From contig NC_053390.1 in NCBI RefSeq assembly GCF_905171765.1, forward strand, positions 518,530,852 through 518,594,851: a DNA stretch of 64,000 nucleotides. Direction: 5' to 3'. The notes below the pieces were generated by a model. The model saw only the letters and a program-made list of their open reading frames with translations. It did not search any database and was not told where the DNA came from. Each line of letters begins with the position of its first letter. The first letter of the stretch is position 1. This stretch comes from Bufo bufo (Eukaryota > Chordata > Amphibia > Anura > Bufonidae). The translations under genes were made by a program, and so were the position numbers. Below, piece after piece: positions 9,775-20,598 of this stretch.

Positions 9775-11785
9775 TTAACCTCTTACATACACAGGGCGTA
9801 CCTGTACGCCCTGATGTCCGAGTCCTTAAGGACACAAGGCGTGCAGGTACGCCCTGTGTATTTCCGATCACCGCCGCACAGCGGGCGGTGATCGGAACGG
9901 GGTACCTGCTGAAATCATTCAGCAGGCACCCTGTGACAATGCCGAGGGGGGTCCTGTAACCCCCCTGTATCGGCGATCGCTGCAGATTAACTCCTTCTAT
10001 GCCGCGGTCCTCGCTAACCGCGACATAGAAGTTGTTTGTGGTTGAGGGAGCCCATCGAGTCCCCGAGCTGCTGTGGTGGGGACCCGATGTGTGAGAAGAC
10101 AGCCCGATGCGGTGCAGAGGCTGCCCAATGCCCTGCACGGCATCGGGACCTGCCCTCTATGGGAGCCGAGGAGATCCAGCCTCAGGCTGGGTCTCCTAGG
10201 CAACCTGTTAGTGTATGACTCAGTGTCATACACTAACAGGCAATGTATTACAATACAGATGTATTGTAATGCATTGCAGAGGGGATCAGACCCCCAAAAG
10301 TTGAAGTCCCAGAGTGGGACAGAAATAAAGTTTAAAAAAAAAAGTAAAAAAAAGTATAAAAATATTATATGACCTAACCCCTCAGGTGAACACCGTAAAA
10401 AAATAAAAATAAAACGGTGTCAAAAAAGCTATTTTTTGTCACCTTACAACACAAAAAGTGTATTACCAAGCAATCAAAAAGTCATATGCTCCCTAAAATA
10501 GTACCAATAAAACCGTCATCTCATATTAAAAAAAATTAGCCCCTACATAAGACAGTCGCACCAAAAAAATTAAAAAATATAGCTTTCAGAATATAGAGAC
10601 ACAAAATAAATTTTTTTTTTAAAAATGCTTTATTATATAAAACTGAAACAAACAACAATAAAAAGTAGTCATATTTGGTATTTTCGCATTCGGAACAACC
10701 TGCTCTATAAAAAAAGCTCCTGATCTAACCTGTCAGATGAACGTTGTAAATAACAAAAAATAAAAACAGTGCTAAAACAGCTTTTTTTTTTTGTTACCTT
10801 GCCTCACAAAAAGTGTAATATAGAGCAACCAAAAATCATCTGTACCCTAAAATAGTACAACAGAACTGCAACCTTATCCCATAGTTTCCAAAATGGGGTC
10901 ACTTTTTTGGAGTTTCTACTCTAGGGGTGCATCAGGGGTTTTTCAAATGTGACATGGCAAGTTAAAATTATCCCAGTGAAATCTGCCCTCCAAAAACCAT
11001 ATGGTGTTTTCCTTCCTTTTGCGCCCTGCCGTGTGCCCGTACAGCAGTTTACGACCACATATGGGGTGTTTCAGTAAACTACAGAATCAGGGCAATCAAT
11101 AAATATTATGTTTAGTTTGGCTGTTAATCCTTGATTTGTTAGCGCAAAAAAATTATTAAAATGGAAAATTTGCCAAACAAGTGAAATTCTGAAATTTCAT
11201 CTCCATTTTCCAATTCTCGTGAAAAACCTAAAGGGTTCTGTAAAATCAGTTTTTAATACCTTGAGGGGTGTAGTTTCTAAAATGGGGTCATTTTTGGCTG
11301 GTTTCTATTATGTAAGCCTCACAAAGTAACTTCAGACCTGAACTTGTCCTTAAAAAGTGGGTTTTGGAAATTTTCTGAAAAATTTCAAGATTTGCTTCGA
11401 AAGTTCTAAGCCTTGTAACGTCCCCAAAAAATAAAATGGCATTCCCCAAAATAATCCAAACATGAAGTAGACGTATGGGGAATGTAAATTAATAACTATT
11501 TTTGGAGGTATTACTATGTATTTATAGAAGTAGAGAAATTGAAACTTGGAAATTTGCAAATTAATGTTTGGTAAATTTGGTATTTTTTTAATAAATAAAA
11601 ATGAATTTTTTCACTCCATTTTACCCGTGTCATGAAGTACAATATGTGATGAAAAAACTATCTCAGAATGGCCTGGGTAAGTAAAAGCGTTTTAAAGTTA
11701 TTCACACATAAAGTGACACTGGTCAGATTTGCAAAAAATGGCCTGGTTCTTAAGGTGAAAATGAGCCCGGTCCTTAAGGGGTTAA
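9775..11785. mobile_element. TTAA-flanked long-TIR element B, nested in element A
   Basis: TTAA at 9775-9778 and 11782-11785. The right terminus reads GGTCCTTAAGGGG before TTAA, the same as other members here. The left end carries a pair of inverted hairpin motifs (ACAGGGCGTACCTGTACGCC near 9790). Joining the sequences outside the two TTAA sites restores the arm of element A, so B entered A. The middle (10205-10280) contains short palindromes such as GTATGACTCAGTGTCATAC. No coding sequence recognised. Confidence 0.78.
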
Positions 11786-12036
11786 AGGGTTGACAACATT
11801 TCTAAAAACAGTTTTGAATAGTTTGAGGGGTGTAGTTTCTAAAATGGGGTATTTATGGATGGTTTCTATTATGCGAGCTCCTCTAAATGACTTCAGAACT
11901 GAACTGGTCCTTCTCTGAATGGCTTGGATAAGTAAAAGCATTCCAAAGTTATTACCACATAAAGTGGCATATGTCAGATTTGCAAAATTAGGCCTGGTTA
12001 GGAAGGGGGCAAATGGCCTGGTCTGGAAGTGGTTAA

Positions 12037-12338
12037 GTAATATTCTCACTTGGCAGTATTCTATTTATATTCATGAACGTATTTTAATCGCTTTTAATTT
12101 CCTATAAGTGTTAACAGAGCCCAGATACTTTATTCAGCTACCTCTATGTGCCTCCTCCAGAGGTTTCCACCTTCCCCCCTGCAGCTATGCAGGGTGAATG
12201 GAAGGTTTATTCATGGCGACACCCTTGGTTGCTGCCGTTCTGCCGCTCTTGCTGCCACCTCATCAAGGTAAGTGCGCCTTGCTAGGCTCTTACCGTTTGT
12301 ACTGGGGGTACATCAGTCGTCAGGGAGGTACCAAATCC
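12037..12338. other. DIRS-internal remnant, no gene recognised
   Basis: Between element A and a truncated MITE. It probably belongs to the 5' non-coding or gag part of the DIRS element, but no domain is recognisable. Confidence 0.4.
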
Positions 12339-12342
12339 TCAA

Positions 12343-12714
12343 AGGGGTTGTCCGGGTTCAGAGCTGAACCCGGACAATACCCATAATTTCACCCAGGCAG
12401 CCCCCCTGATGTTAGCATCGGAGCATTTCATGCTCCGATGCGCTCCCTTGCCCTGCGCAGAATCGCGCAGGGCAAGTAATCTTTTATTTACAATAACACA
12501 CTGCTGGGCAGAGGCTTCCGCCCAGCAGTGTGTTTGGTGACATCACCGGCTCTGATGGGCGGGCTTTAGCGCTGCCCTAACTCTTTTACAGGTTATGGCA
12601 GTGCTAAAGCCCACCCATCAGTGCTGGTGACGTCACCGGGCTTCCTGGCAGCCCTATGGAGAGCCCGGTTCATCACCGTAACTCCAGAAAATGCCTTTGC
12701 CCTGCGCAATTTAG
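12343..12714 (+). mobile_element. T2/Kolobok-type MITE, 3'-truncated
   Basis: Starts AGGGGTTGTCCGGGTTCAG after TCAA (a mutated TTAA). The interior CACCCAGGCAGCCCCCCTGA and GATGTTAGCATCGGAGC is shared with 44235-44672 and in part with 59408-60781. The right third, including the inverted terminus, is missing; the join to DIRS sequence is near 12714. TTAAAGGRR ends are the hallmark of Xenopus T2-family MITEs. Confidence 0.8.
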
Positions 12715-12716
12715 CA

Positions 12717-13170
12717 AATAGACTTGATATTTAGTCGGACCAATACCAAGGTAGCCAGATTCTGTTCTCTGTTCAAGGAGGACAATTCCTGGGCACTGGA
12801 TAACTTCTCTGTTCCATGGCACTTCAAGTTAGCATATGTGTTTCCGCCCATTCCAATGATCCCAAAGATTTTGCAAAAGATCAAATGGGACTCAAAAATT
12901 CTAGTGTGCCCATGCTGGCCCAAGCGGCGTGGTTAACATCTTTGATAAAGATGAGCCGCAACACATTCTGGAAACTCCCAGAAATCCCACACCTGGTGAC
13001 CCAGGGCAACAGATGTTGTCCACATCTGAGTCAGTTACAACTGACAGCCTGGAAGTTGACTGCTCCATTCTGAATAAAGAAGGTCCTTCAGAAGCGGTGG
13101 TGAACACTCTATTACAGTTCAGAACACAGACTACAAATAAGGTGTACCTCAGCTCTTCTCGCATGGTGTG
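12717..13170 (+). pseudogene. DIRS RNase H domain relic
   Basis: The frame from 12724 reads KVARFCSLF..WALDNFSVPWHF..AYVFPPIPMIPKIL, resembling the C-terminal RNase H part of DIRS pol (aspartate-containing segment, then YAFPP, then a P.WP.R.W-like motif). After about 12935 the similarity moves to other frames (LTAWKLTA near 13050), so frameshifts are present. Downstream lie the join to the recombinase region and several stops. RNase H would remove RNA from RNA:DNA hybrids during reverse transcription. Assignment rests on remembered family motifs. Confidence 0.65.
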
Positions 13171-14048
13171 ACAGAAATCATGTATCTGCAGAACATTCCT
13201 CGATTCAGGATATATTGAATTTCTTGCAGCAAGGCTTTGATAAAGGCCTAAAACCAGGATCGATAAAGGTTCACATTTCAGCCTTATCAGCGGCAAAAGA
13301 TTATCTCATGATCTAGTGCATAGATTTGTGAAGGCGATACAGAAGATCAGAACACAAGTTATAGACCGGGTCTGAAATGGGACCTTTTAATTGTACTAGA
13401 CCAGCTGTGCAATAACCCTGTTGAGTCATTAGAGGATGCAAACATCAGATTTCTTTCTCTCAAGGTCTGTTTCCTGGTGGCTATTACGTCATCAAAACGC
13501 ATTAGCTAGATACAGGCTTTAGCATGCAAAGAGCCTTGCATAATTTTTCAACAAGAGTATTGTTGAGAACATTGCCCTATTTTTAGCCCAAGGTACCTAC
13601 ATTCAACAATCTAAATTAACAAATTGAGCTACCGGTCTTCTACCCAGACCCATCTTCCAAGGAGGAAGAGAAACTCGATTTCTTGGATGTGGGCAGAGCT
13701 CTAAAGATATATATTGAATGCACCAGACAGTTCAGGAAAACAGATCATTTGTTTATATCTCATTCAGGAAGAACCAAAGGGGAAAAGATAACAGGAGCTT
13801 CTTTACCAAGATGGATAAGGGAGACGATTACTTTCTGTTATGAGCAGGAGGGTCTGGAGGTTCCTAGTCCTATAAAGGCACATTCAACCAGGGCTATGTC
13901 CACTTCATGGGTTAAAAGTAGCTCCATCCTGATAGACCAGATCTGCAGAACGGCATCCTGGAATTCATCCAATCCTTTTGTACGACACTATAGGTTTGAC
14001 ATGCTGGAGGTAGCCTTCAGCAGAGCGGTAATACAGTCCGTGATATGA
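13100..14048 (+). pseudogene. DIRS tyrosine recombinase relic
   Basis: The best-preserved part is an open frame at 13683-14048 (121 codons). It contains HLFISHSG, the catalytic-box HSTRAMSTSW (His and Arg), ICRTASWNSSNPF and RHYRFDM (second His region and nucleophilic Tyr). These are the C-terminal boxes of DIRS recombinases, which join a circular DNA intermediate to the genome. Upstream (13100-13680) recombinase-like pieces such as SRMV and GLKPGSIKVHISALSAA occur in different frames with several stops. The protein is therefore N-terminally broken, although all the C-terminal catalytic residues I can recognise are present. Confidence 0.82.
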
Positions 14049-14085
14049 AAGTGTACCCCCATAGAGGATTAATTGCTAAATCCCT

Positions 14086-14172
14086 ATTGGTGCTGCGGCT
14101 GAAGGATGACAAGAAAAGTGTAATTTTGACTTAAAATTATCTTTCCTTTAGTCCAAAGCAGCAGCACATATT
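14086..14172 (+). repeat. DIRS internal complementary region
   Basis: One half (GCTGAAGGATGACAAG) is the complement of the left outer end near 7215-7235. The other half (CTTTAGTCCAAAGCAGCAGC) is the complement of the right outer end at 14350-14414. The two are joined head to head, as expected for the template that closes the DIRS circle. Confidence 0.75.
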
Positions 14173-14256
14173 TTCCCTCCCAATACAAATGTTTTGTTTG
14201 CAAACAGACCTTGGAGTATAATTGTTTTCTTTGGAGTTGTTATAAATACAGAATGG

Positions 14257-14414
14257 GCAGAGTCTCAATAAGGGTTCTTATAGGTCCAAAAGTTTAATCA
14301 GGTTAATTGACATCTCCTGTCCTGTCTTTCAGGAGGATCAGAATCCCCCATTGGTGCTGCTGCTGCTTTGGACTAAAGGAAAGAGAATTTACTGTAAGTC
14401 AAAATTACACTTTA
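14257..14414 (+). repeat. DIRS right inverted terminal repeat
   Basis: Inverted match to 7239-7334 up to about 14352; the outermost part (TTTGGACTAAAGGAAAG) is instead matched by the internal complementary region. Confidence 0.8.
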
Positions 14415-16319
14415 TCAATAGACCAGCCAAGGAATAATGAATTTTGTCTTTCATCAAACCAACTCCCCACAGATAAAGAAATGGAGTGAAAAGGAAACCT
14501 AATAATATATGAGTGTTTGGTCAGTGATTTCCATCAGTCATAGTAAGCCAAAACCAGGATCGGTGGTTACAAAGAGATAAGGTATAAGGGAAAGATTTGT
14601 TCCCGTTCTGTGTTTTTGACCTGCACCTGGTTTTGGCTCACAATCAGTGTTGGAATTCTAGCTAACCCGCTGTACCATAGAAGGGCATTTATCTCCTGAG
14701 CCTCTGGCTGTTCATTATGTTAAGATATTTTAGAAGTGCATGCAAATCATGCTTTCACTTAATAAAAAAGCTAGGAAATGTAGATTACGTGCTCAGTGAG
14801 AAGTATTTCTATAACCGTGCAAGACCTGGGTAACCAAGGAAACTACTCTGCCATTTCATGAGATTAGAAATCTTTAAATAAGAAAGTTTTATAAGTAGTA
14901 GTAGATTGGATTAGGCGATAATTCTAGGCAAAGCCTTATAGTGAAATTAACAGGAATGCATTAGAGATGAGCAAATTGATTGTAAACTAATTGCATCCAT
15001 TACTAATTTCACAAAAATTAATCTGCCAAAAGAATCCGAAGTTTTGATGATTTATTTAGGATGAATTTCGCAAAAACAGTGCCCACCGCCATTTCACTGT
15101 GAAAATTGGTGGGCAAACAGGAAGGAGGAAGAAAATGAAGGATCACATGACACTGGGAGGTGAGACAACCCCTTTACGTCCTGCAACACCAGCTGCTGAA
15201 CAGTCAACCACTAGATCAACATGGAAAGGTTTTCCAAAAAGCAGACATTTGCTCACTAACACCAATTGCATGCAAAAATTTAACGGCTGTAACATTTTTA
15301 GTTGTTAAGCTAGCGACATGATTTTTTTTCAAGATTATTTTCATGAACAATGCTGATTTCATTTCCTATCATTTTTACATATATACGACAGTTAAACTTT
15401 GGATCTTTTAGGCTTATGGTTTAAAAACATAAAAAAAATGGCTTTATACATTTTCCCTATTTTTTTTTCTGGTAATATATAATATTACCTAAAAAATACG
15501 TTTTTGAAAAAATTCCCATTCACCATTTTCTACCATAAATTTTGAAATATTTTAAATTCCAGGTAATTGGATCTTAGTTACGGCAGTAATGATAGTGATT
15601 TCTGGAGGTGGGTTATTTTTTGTGCATTTTTATATTCTGTCCCTCAAAGGTCATACAAGACCAATGAGGGGTGTTTTTATTATTATTATAATATTTACAC
15701 TATGTTTTTCTGCTGAACTGGGGAAATCCGCCCAGTTGCATTGACAATTGTTACTTTTAGGGTTGTGCTGGGTCTACTTAAACCCAGTTGCAGCCATCTA
15801 CCGGGAGCAATGGATGCAGCGGCATGCTGTTAGCGCTGTTCAATACACAGCACTGAGCCTATGACTTAAACTATGATACTGGCTTTAAAGACTGGACTGC
15901 CAGCTGTAAATTGTATATATACTGTATAACCTTTTAAATGTTCACCTATCACGTCAATTTTAGGTCCAGCATGCTGTGCTAATTCATTTTATAATATATA
16001 TAATTTAATCATTTTATAATATTTTTTGTTGGGATAGGAGCTACAGTATACTGTTCAGACACAGTGGTCCAAATTTCTGTGTTGTCATAGAGCACAACAA
16101 AATTCTGTCTACGTGCAGTCAACAATAGGGAGCTTGGCAGCTTATTACAGACTGTTTTTTTTATATATTGTATTCAATGTAGAATCTGTAACCTGAGACC
16201 ATGTGAAAAGATTTTAGCTCAATAACTCCAAGCTTCTTGAGCTAGAAAGAGAAGAAAAAAATCTGTGGCATTTGGTCTTCATAATCTTCTTTCCCAGACA
16301 CAATAATTTAAATTTCTGC
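14415..16319. other. AT-rich non-coding stretch, mostly unassigned
   Basis: No gene recognised. Near 14512-14545 a TTTGGTCAGTGATTTCCATC block recurs at 54290 (ends of a Harbinger-type MITE family). The remainder shows no open frame with family features. Confidence 0.5.
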
Positions 16320-16893
16320 CTTGAAGTGGTTTTTCAGTTTGTAGATATTGATGACCTATCATCAGTATCAAATCGGTGGGGGTCCAATTCCTGCCACTGT
16401 CTAGTTCAGATGTTTTCACTCGAATGGTAGCTGAGCTGCAGTAAGCCATTACAGAAACCACACTGTAGATGGAGCTTTCTGGTTCTGTACACCGAGTTGT
16501 TTCTGGTTCTGGAGCCTGCCAGAAACACCTGGTCAGTGGGGGTGGCGTTTGTCAGACTCCCAGGGATTTTTTAAAATAAATTTTACGCATTTATATAGTG
16601 CTGCTATATTCCGCAGCGCTTTACAGACATTAGCATCAAGCTGTACACAATAGGCCTAACAATCTAAGGTCCCTATCACTATGTCTTTGGATTGTGGGAG
16701 GAAACTGTAGTACCAAGAGGAAACCCATGCAAACACAGGGAGAACATACAAACTCCATGCAGATGTTGTCCTTGGTCAGATTCGAGCCTAGGACCCCAGG
16801 GTTGCAAGGCACTAGTGCTAACCACTGAGCCACCATGAACTGATATTTATAACCTGCCTTTAGGATAGATTATCAATATCTAGAAACAAACCG
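16320..16893. mobile_element. TTAA-type MITE with inverted ends, split by a SINE
   Basis: The left part has GATATTGATGACCTATCATC and the right part AGGATAGATTATCAATATCT, which are imperfect inverses, ending near TTTAAGG at 16893. The interior GGTGGGGGTCCAATTCC recurs near 61290. A SINE sits inside. Boundaries approximate. Confidence 0.55.
16572..16842 (-). repeat. tRNA-derived SINE
   Basis: Read on the minus strand: GGTGGCTCAGTGGTTAGCAC resembles a Pol III A box, AGGCTCGAATCTG a B box, then CATGGAGTTTGTATGTTCTC, TTTCCTCCCACAATCC, and the tail TGTAAAGCGCTGCGGAATAT...CTATATAAAT shared with 8250-8415 and 25110-25160. This is the widespread amphibian SINE pattern with an internal promoter. Confidence 0.75.
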
Positions 16894-17176
16894 TTTAAGG
16901 AAAAGGTAGGTTCATGACAAAAGGTAACTGATGAAATCTGAGTTCTGAAATCTGGATAGTTTTACACTACTAGTAAGAGAGTAAACCCTATGGATCGCAG
17001 AATTGCTGGATGGTACCCGAATGCCCGTCGTCCCAATTATCTATAAAGGAGATCCGGCCGCAAAACACCAATTTTGCTAAGAAACAACTGGACAAAATAC
17101 ACTGCTGCCGAAACAGCCTGCTGAATCTTTTACCGCTAGTGTAAAACTAGCCTAACTTGCTACCAAAAACTGTTAA

Positions 17177-17693
17177 AGAAGCACTCCCACACAAAATTTT
17201 ATTCTCTAACCTGTTGGAAAGCTACATGATGCAAACTGTAGTGAAGGTAATCTTACATAGTTAATTACATAGTTAATACAGTTGAAAAAAGACATACAGT
17301 AAGTCATCAAGTTCAACCAAGAACAATCTTATTACCAGTAAATGTGTATTTGAGTTATAACCTCCCTTCTGATTCTCAGCTGTGTCATGTGATCAGCACT
17401 TTGACTCTCTAAATAACATCTTATGCTATAATAGCATCTTATGTGTGGAAAGGAAGCCAGCCTCTCTATGTATTCCCATGCGAGCCCCTATGTCAGTCAT
17501 GAATAGAGAAGTAAGTGGCTTTCTGTCCTGTGTGAGTTGGAAGTCAGAGTGCTGGTCATATGACAGCTGAGGATCAGGAGGGAGGTTATTACTCACAAAT
17601 ACAGTCACTGGTAAGAAGATTTCCTTCTCTACAGTTTACATTGTGTACCTTTCTAACAGGTCAGAGAATAAAAATGTTTGTGGGACTACTTCT
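17177..17693. mobile_element. TTAA-flanked MITE
   Basis: TTAA at 17173-17176 and 17694-17697. Ends AGAAGCACTCCCACACAAA and TTTGTGGGACTACTTCT are inverse, and CTAACCTGTTGGAAAG pairs with CTTTCTAACAGGTCAG. The interior is also partly palindromic (CTCCCTTCTGATTCTCAGCT and its inverse near 17565-17590). Confidence 0.8.
17258..17335. repeat. Short dispersed repeat inside the MITE
   Basis: TACATAGTTAATACAGTTG, AAAAAAGACATAC and CATCAAGTTCAACCAAG form a module familiar from frog genomes. Family name not assigned. Confidence 0.5.
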
Positions 17694-17697
17694 TTAA

Positions 17698-18295
17698 GAC
17701 TACTGCAGTGAGAAAAATACTGTTAAGACAACTTTCACACTTGTACATGACTTGGCCAGTCATATCTTTAAAAACCCGTATGACTCAGTTGCAAATTACA
17801 GGCACAATTGAAAAAGTGATATTGCCAGCCATAGATTATGTAGGAAGAGACTTGAGAAATATAGAGAGGAAAGAGTACAATATTTTCCATCGTTACTCAA
17901 TTCCATGCAAAACCATCTTAGGAGAGTCGCACTGTAGATTGTGGGAACTGTGTTTTAGCTATCATTGGATGTACTACAATCCTCATTTTGCTCCTGAGTA
18001 AACAGAGAAGTTTTATTCTGCTACATCAGGCCTGGTAACTGACTCCTATACCATATGCTGCCCATTGTACTCTACACGCCCTGCCTTGCAACCATACAAA
18101 CACTCAACTTCACGGGCACCTCTACTACCATCAGGCAGGAGCCCCAAAACCAGATTGTGTCCTGAGGAAAGAAAGGGTACGGCATGGCCTAAGAAAGCAA
18201 CAGTGTGAGGAAAGCGACTGTGATTGACTGAAACAGCCAGAGTCACTAACACTCCCATCCTGTGCATCCGCTCTCTCTTTCTTCCTTTCTGTAAA
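17698..18295. other. Unassigned sequence flanking Gypsy copy 2
   Basis: No gene or repeat recognised. The last five bases (GTAAA, 18291-18295) form the left target duplication of Gypsy copy 2. Confidence 0.45.
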
Positions 18296-18699
18296 TGTCA
18301 CGGATGGTGTTGCAGAAAACTGGAAGTTATAAATAAACATCCGACTGACTTGATCCGAAACTAAGGAACATATGGATGAGCCCTATAAAACCCTTAGAGC
18401 TCTCCCTGACTGCTCTGCCCATGCAAAGGTCTTTATGATAGCACGGAAACACAAATAAAGGAAAAAGACTTATCTGAGGAATCAGTAGTTGCAGCCTCCA
18501 GCAGTGACCACAATTAAGGAAGTAGTATAAACCGCAAAGTGAGGCAGTATGGGAAGGAATATAAAGGGAGGCAATCAGTGTAAATAGGTGACAGCTGGGA
18601 GAAGGAAATGAGATGACAAAATGAAACCAAAACAAAGAACATCATGCAAGAGGTACAGAAGAACGTCTGTCAGACCTTCTCAGAGAGCTGGCGGTGACA
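18296..18699 (-). repeat. 3' LTR of Gypsy copy 2 (404 bp, internally deleted)
   Basis: Starts TGTCACGGATGGTG, ends GTGACA. It lacks a segment present in the partner LTR at about 23833-23957 and has about 25 bp of extra sequence near 18475-18500. Confidence 0.92.
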
Positions 18700-19843
18700 G
18701 TACCCCTGCCTCTATGAGTGGACTCCGGACATTTAGAGCCCACCTTCTCAGGATGGGACCTATGGAAAGCCCTGATGAGACGAGTGGCCTTAATGTGACC
18801 CACATCCTCTCCTCAGGACCATAACCCTCCCAATGAACGAGGTACTGGAGAGAACCGCGGACCTGAATCCACAATCCTAGAGACCTGAAATTCAAGATTA
18901 CCATCAACAACAATCGGAGGAGGAGGCAAAGAGGAAGGTACAGTGGGTTGGACATACGGTTTTAATAAGGATCTGTGAAAAACATTATGGATCTTCCAAG
19001 TCTGAGGAAGATCAAGACGGAAATCAACGGGATTGATGACGGACAAGATCTTGTAAGGCCCAACAAACTTAGGACCCAATTTCCAGGAGGGGAACCTTCA
19101 GTTTGATATTCTTTGTAGACAACCACACCAGATCGCCCACATTCAGGTCCGGACCAGGCACACGTCTCTTATCCGCCACATGCTTATATCTCTCACTCAT
19201 CCTCTTCAGATTACCCTGAATCTTTTGCCAAATAAATGACAAAGACGAGGAAAATCTCTCCTCATCAGGTAAACCAGAAGACCCCTCTCCAGAGAATGTC
19301 CCAAACTGCGGATGAAACCCATATGCACCAAAAAATGGTGACTTATCAGAAGACTCCTGGCGACGGTTATTTAAAGCAAACTCCGCAAGGGACAAAAAAG
19401 AACACCAATCCTCCTGATTCTCTGCAACAAAACAGCGCAGCTATGTCTCCAGATTCTGATTGACGCGTTCAGTCTGGCCATTCGACTGCGGGTAAAAAGC
19501 AGAAGCGAGAACAGAAGGCCTTCCAGAATCTGGAAACAAACTGCGTGCCCCTATCAGAAACGATGTCTGAAGGAATGACATGCAATTTGACAATGTGATC
19601 AACAAATGCTTGCGCCAGCGTCTTAGCATTGGGTAACCCAGGAAAGGGAATGAAATGCGCCATTTTGCTAAAACGGTCCACTACTACCAGAATCACAGTC
19701 TTCCCCGAGGAACGAGGCAGGTCCGTAATGAAGTCCATGGACAGATGCGTCCAAGGACGGGAAGGAATGGGTAACGGGAGGAGAGAACCCGATGGCCGTG
19801 AATGAGGGACCTTGGCATGAGCGCAGGTCTCGCAGGCTGCCAC
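18700..19843 (-). pseudogene. integrase core and chromodomain of Gypsy copy 2
   Basis: Read on the minus strand from 19843: CETCAHAK completes the integrase zinc site, then SMDFITDLPRSSGK (first catalytic Asp), IVSDRGTQFV (second Asp), a frameshift near 19500, HPQSNGQTERVNQNLE-like residues with the catalytic Glu, EFALNNRRQESSDKSPFFGA, a second frameshift near 19075, the GPYKIL module, and a chromodomain with FQVSRIVDS and YLVHWEGYGPEERMWV near 18790-18850. The chromodomain is more complete than that of copy 1. The frameshifts prevent a functional integrase. Confidence 0.92.
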
Positions 19844-19876
19844 AAAACCCTCAACCGTCTTATGAAGAGCTGGCCA

Positions 19877-20524
19877 TCAGAATCTCTGAGCAATGAGATC
19901 CACTGTGGCTCTACTCCCCGGGTGCCCAGCAAGGACAGTATCGTGGTGCTCCTTAAAAACCTTGTGTCGTAAAGCGAGAGGCACAAACAACCTCCCAGGA
20001 GGACAAAGATCAGGAGCATCTGCCTGGGCTGCCTGAACCTCTGCCTCCAAATCAGGATAAAGAGCAGAGACGACCACCCCTTCAGCCAAAATGGGACCCG
20101 GGTCTTCAAAGTTCCCCCCTCCCGGAAAAAAACGTGACAGGGCATCAGCCTTCACATTTTTAACCCCAGGGCGGAACGTGACAACAAAATTAAATCTAGA
20201 AAAGAATAAAGACCATCTGGCCTGTCTCGGGTTCAGACGCTTGGCTGATTCCAAGTAAGCCAGATTCTTATGGTCGGTAAACACGGTAATAAGGTGTCTG
20301 GCTCCCTCTAGCCAATAGCACCATTCCTCAAAAGCTAATTTGATGGCCAACAACTCCCTATCTCCCACATCGTAATTTCTCTCTGCGGAGGAGAGTTTCC
20401 TTGAGAAAAAGGCACACGGTCGCCATTTGGCAGGAGAGGGACCCTGAGACAAGACCGCACCCACACCCACCTCAGAAGCGTCCACCTCAACAATGAAAGG
20501 CAGAGAGACATCAGGTTGTACCAA
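19877..20524 (-). pseudogene. RNase H and integrase N-terminus of Gypsy copy 2
   Basis: A 215-codon frame from 20524: VEVDASEVGVGAVLSQ (first acidic residue), NYDVGDRELLAIK (Glu), VFTDHKNLAYLES (Asp), KADALSR (Asp), then the integrase His pair in EHHDTVLAGHPGSRATVDL. It ends at a TGA where copy 1 has a tryptophan codon (the WW of RRFWWPAL). Upstream, a one-base loss after TKKG separates it from RT. Equivalent to positions 4721-5365 of copy 1. Confidence 0.92.
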
Positions 20525-20598
20525 GATGGGAGCGGAAGCAAAACTCTCTTTGATACTAGAAAAGGCCTTAAGCGCTTCTACCGACCAGCAGGAAAAAT

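Larger units (their letters stand above)
7417..12036. mobile_element. TTAA-flanked long-TIR piggyBac-type element A, non-autonomous
   Basis: TTAA at 7417-7420 and 12033-12036. Left end CAACTTCCCGACCA pairs with the right end, whose reverse complement begins CCACTTCCAGACCA. Inside are arms typical of this frog repeat family: ATCACATGATCTACCCCATC-like blocks, CCTCCAAAAACCATATGG, CCATACAGCAG-like and AGTTTCTAAAATGGGG motifs. No transposase is visible. It sits inside the DIRS element and was itself entered by element B at a TTAA (9775). The superfamily is inferred from TTAA and from similarity of its arms to element D, which carries a piggyBac transposase. Confidence 0.75.
7196..14414 (+). mobile_element. 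DIRS-type tyrosine-recombinase retrotransposon relic
   Basis: Inverted termini at 7218-7334 and 14257-14414 bracket relics of RNase H (12717-13170) and tyrosine recombinase (about 13100-14048). Just upstream of the right terminus an internal complementary region (14086-14172) carries complements of both outer ends. This is the DIRS layout, in which a circular intermediate is completed by the complementary region and inserted by recombinase without target duplication. RT and most of gag are missing. The centre is occupied by nested TTAA elements (7417-12036) and a truncated TTAA MITE (12343-12714). Exact outer limits are uncertain by some tens of bases. Confidence 0.8.

Noticed and set aside
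13683..14048. Host or phage integrase gene
   Set aside because: The recombinase boxes fit DIRS retroelements, and the inverted termini with an internal complementary region explain the context.
16780..16842. A functional tRNA gene on the minus strand
   Set aside because: A- and B-box-like sequences are present, but no cloverleaf can be drawn; the sequence continues into a SINE body and tail.
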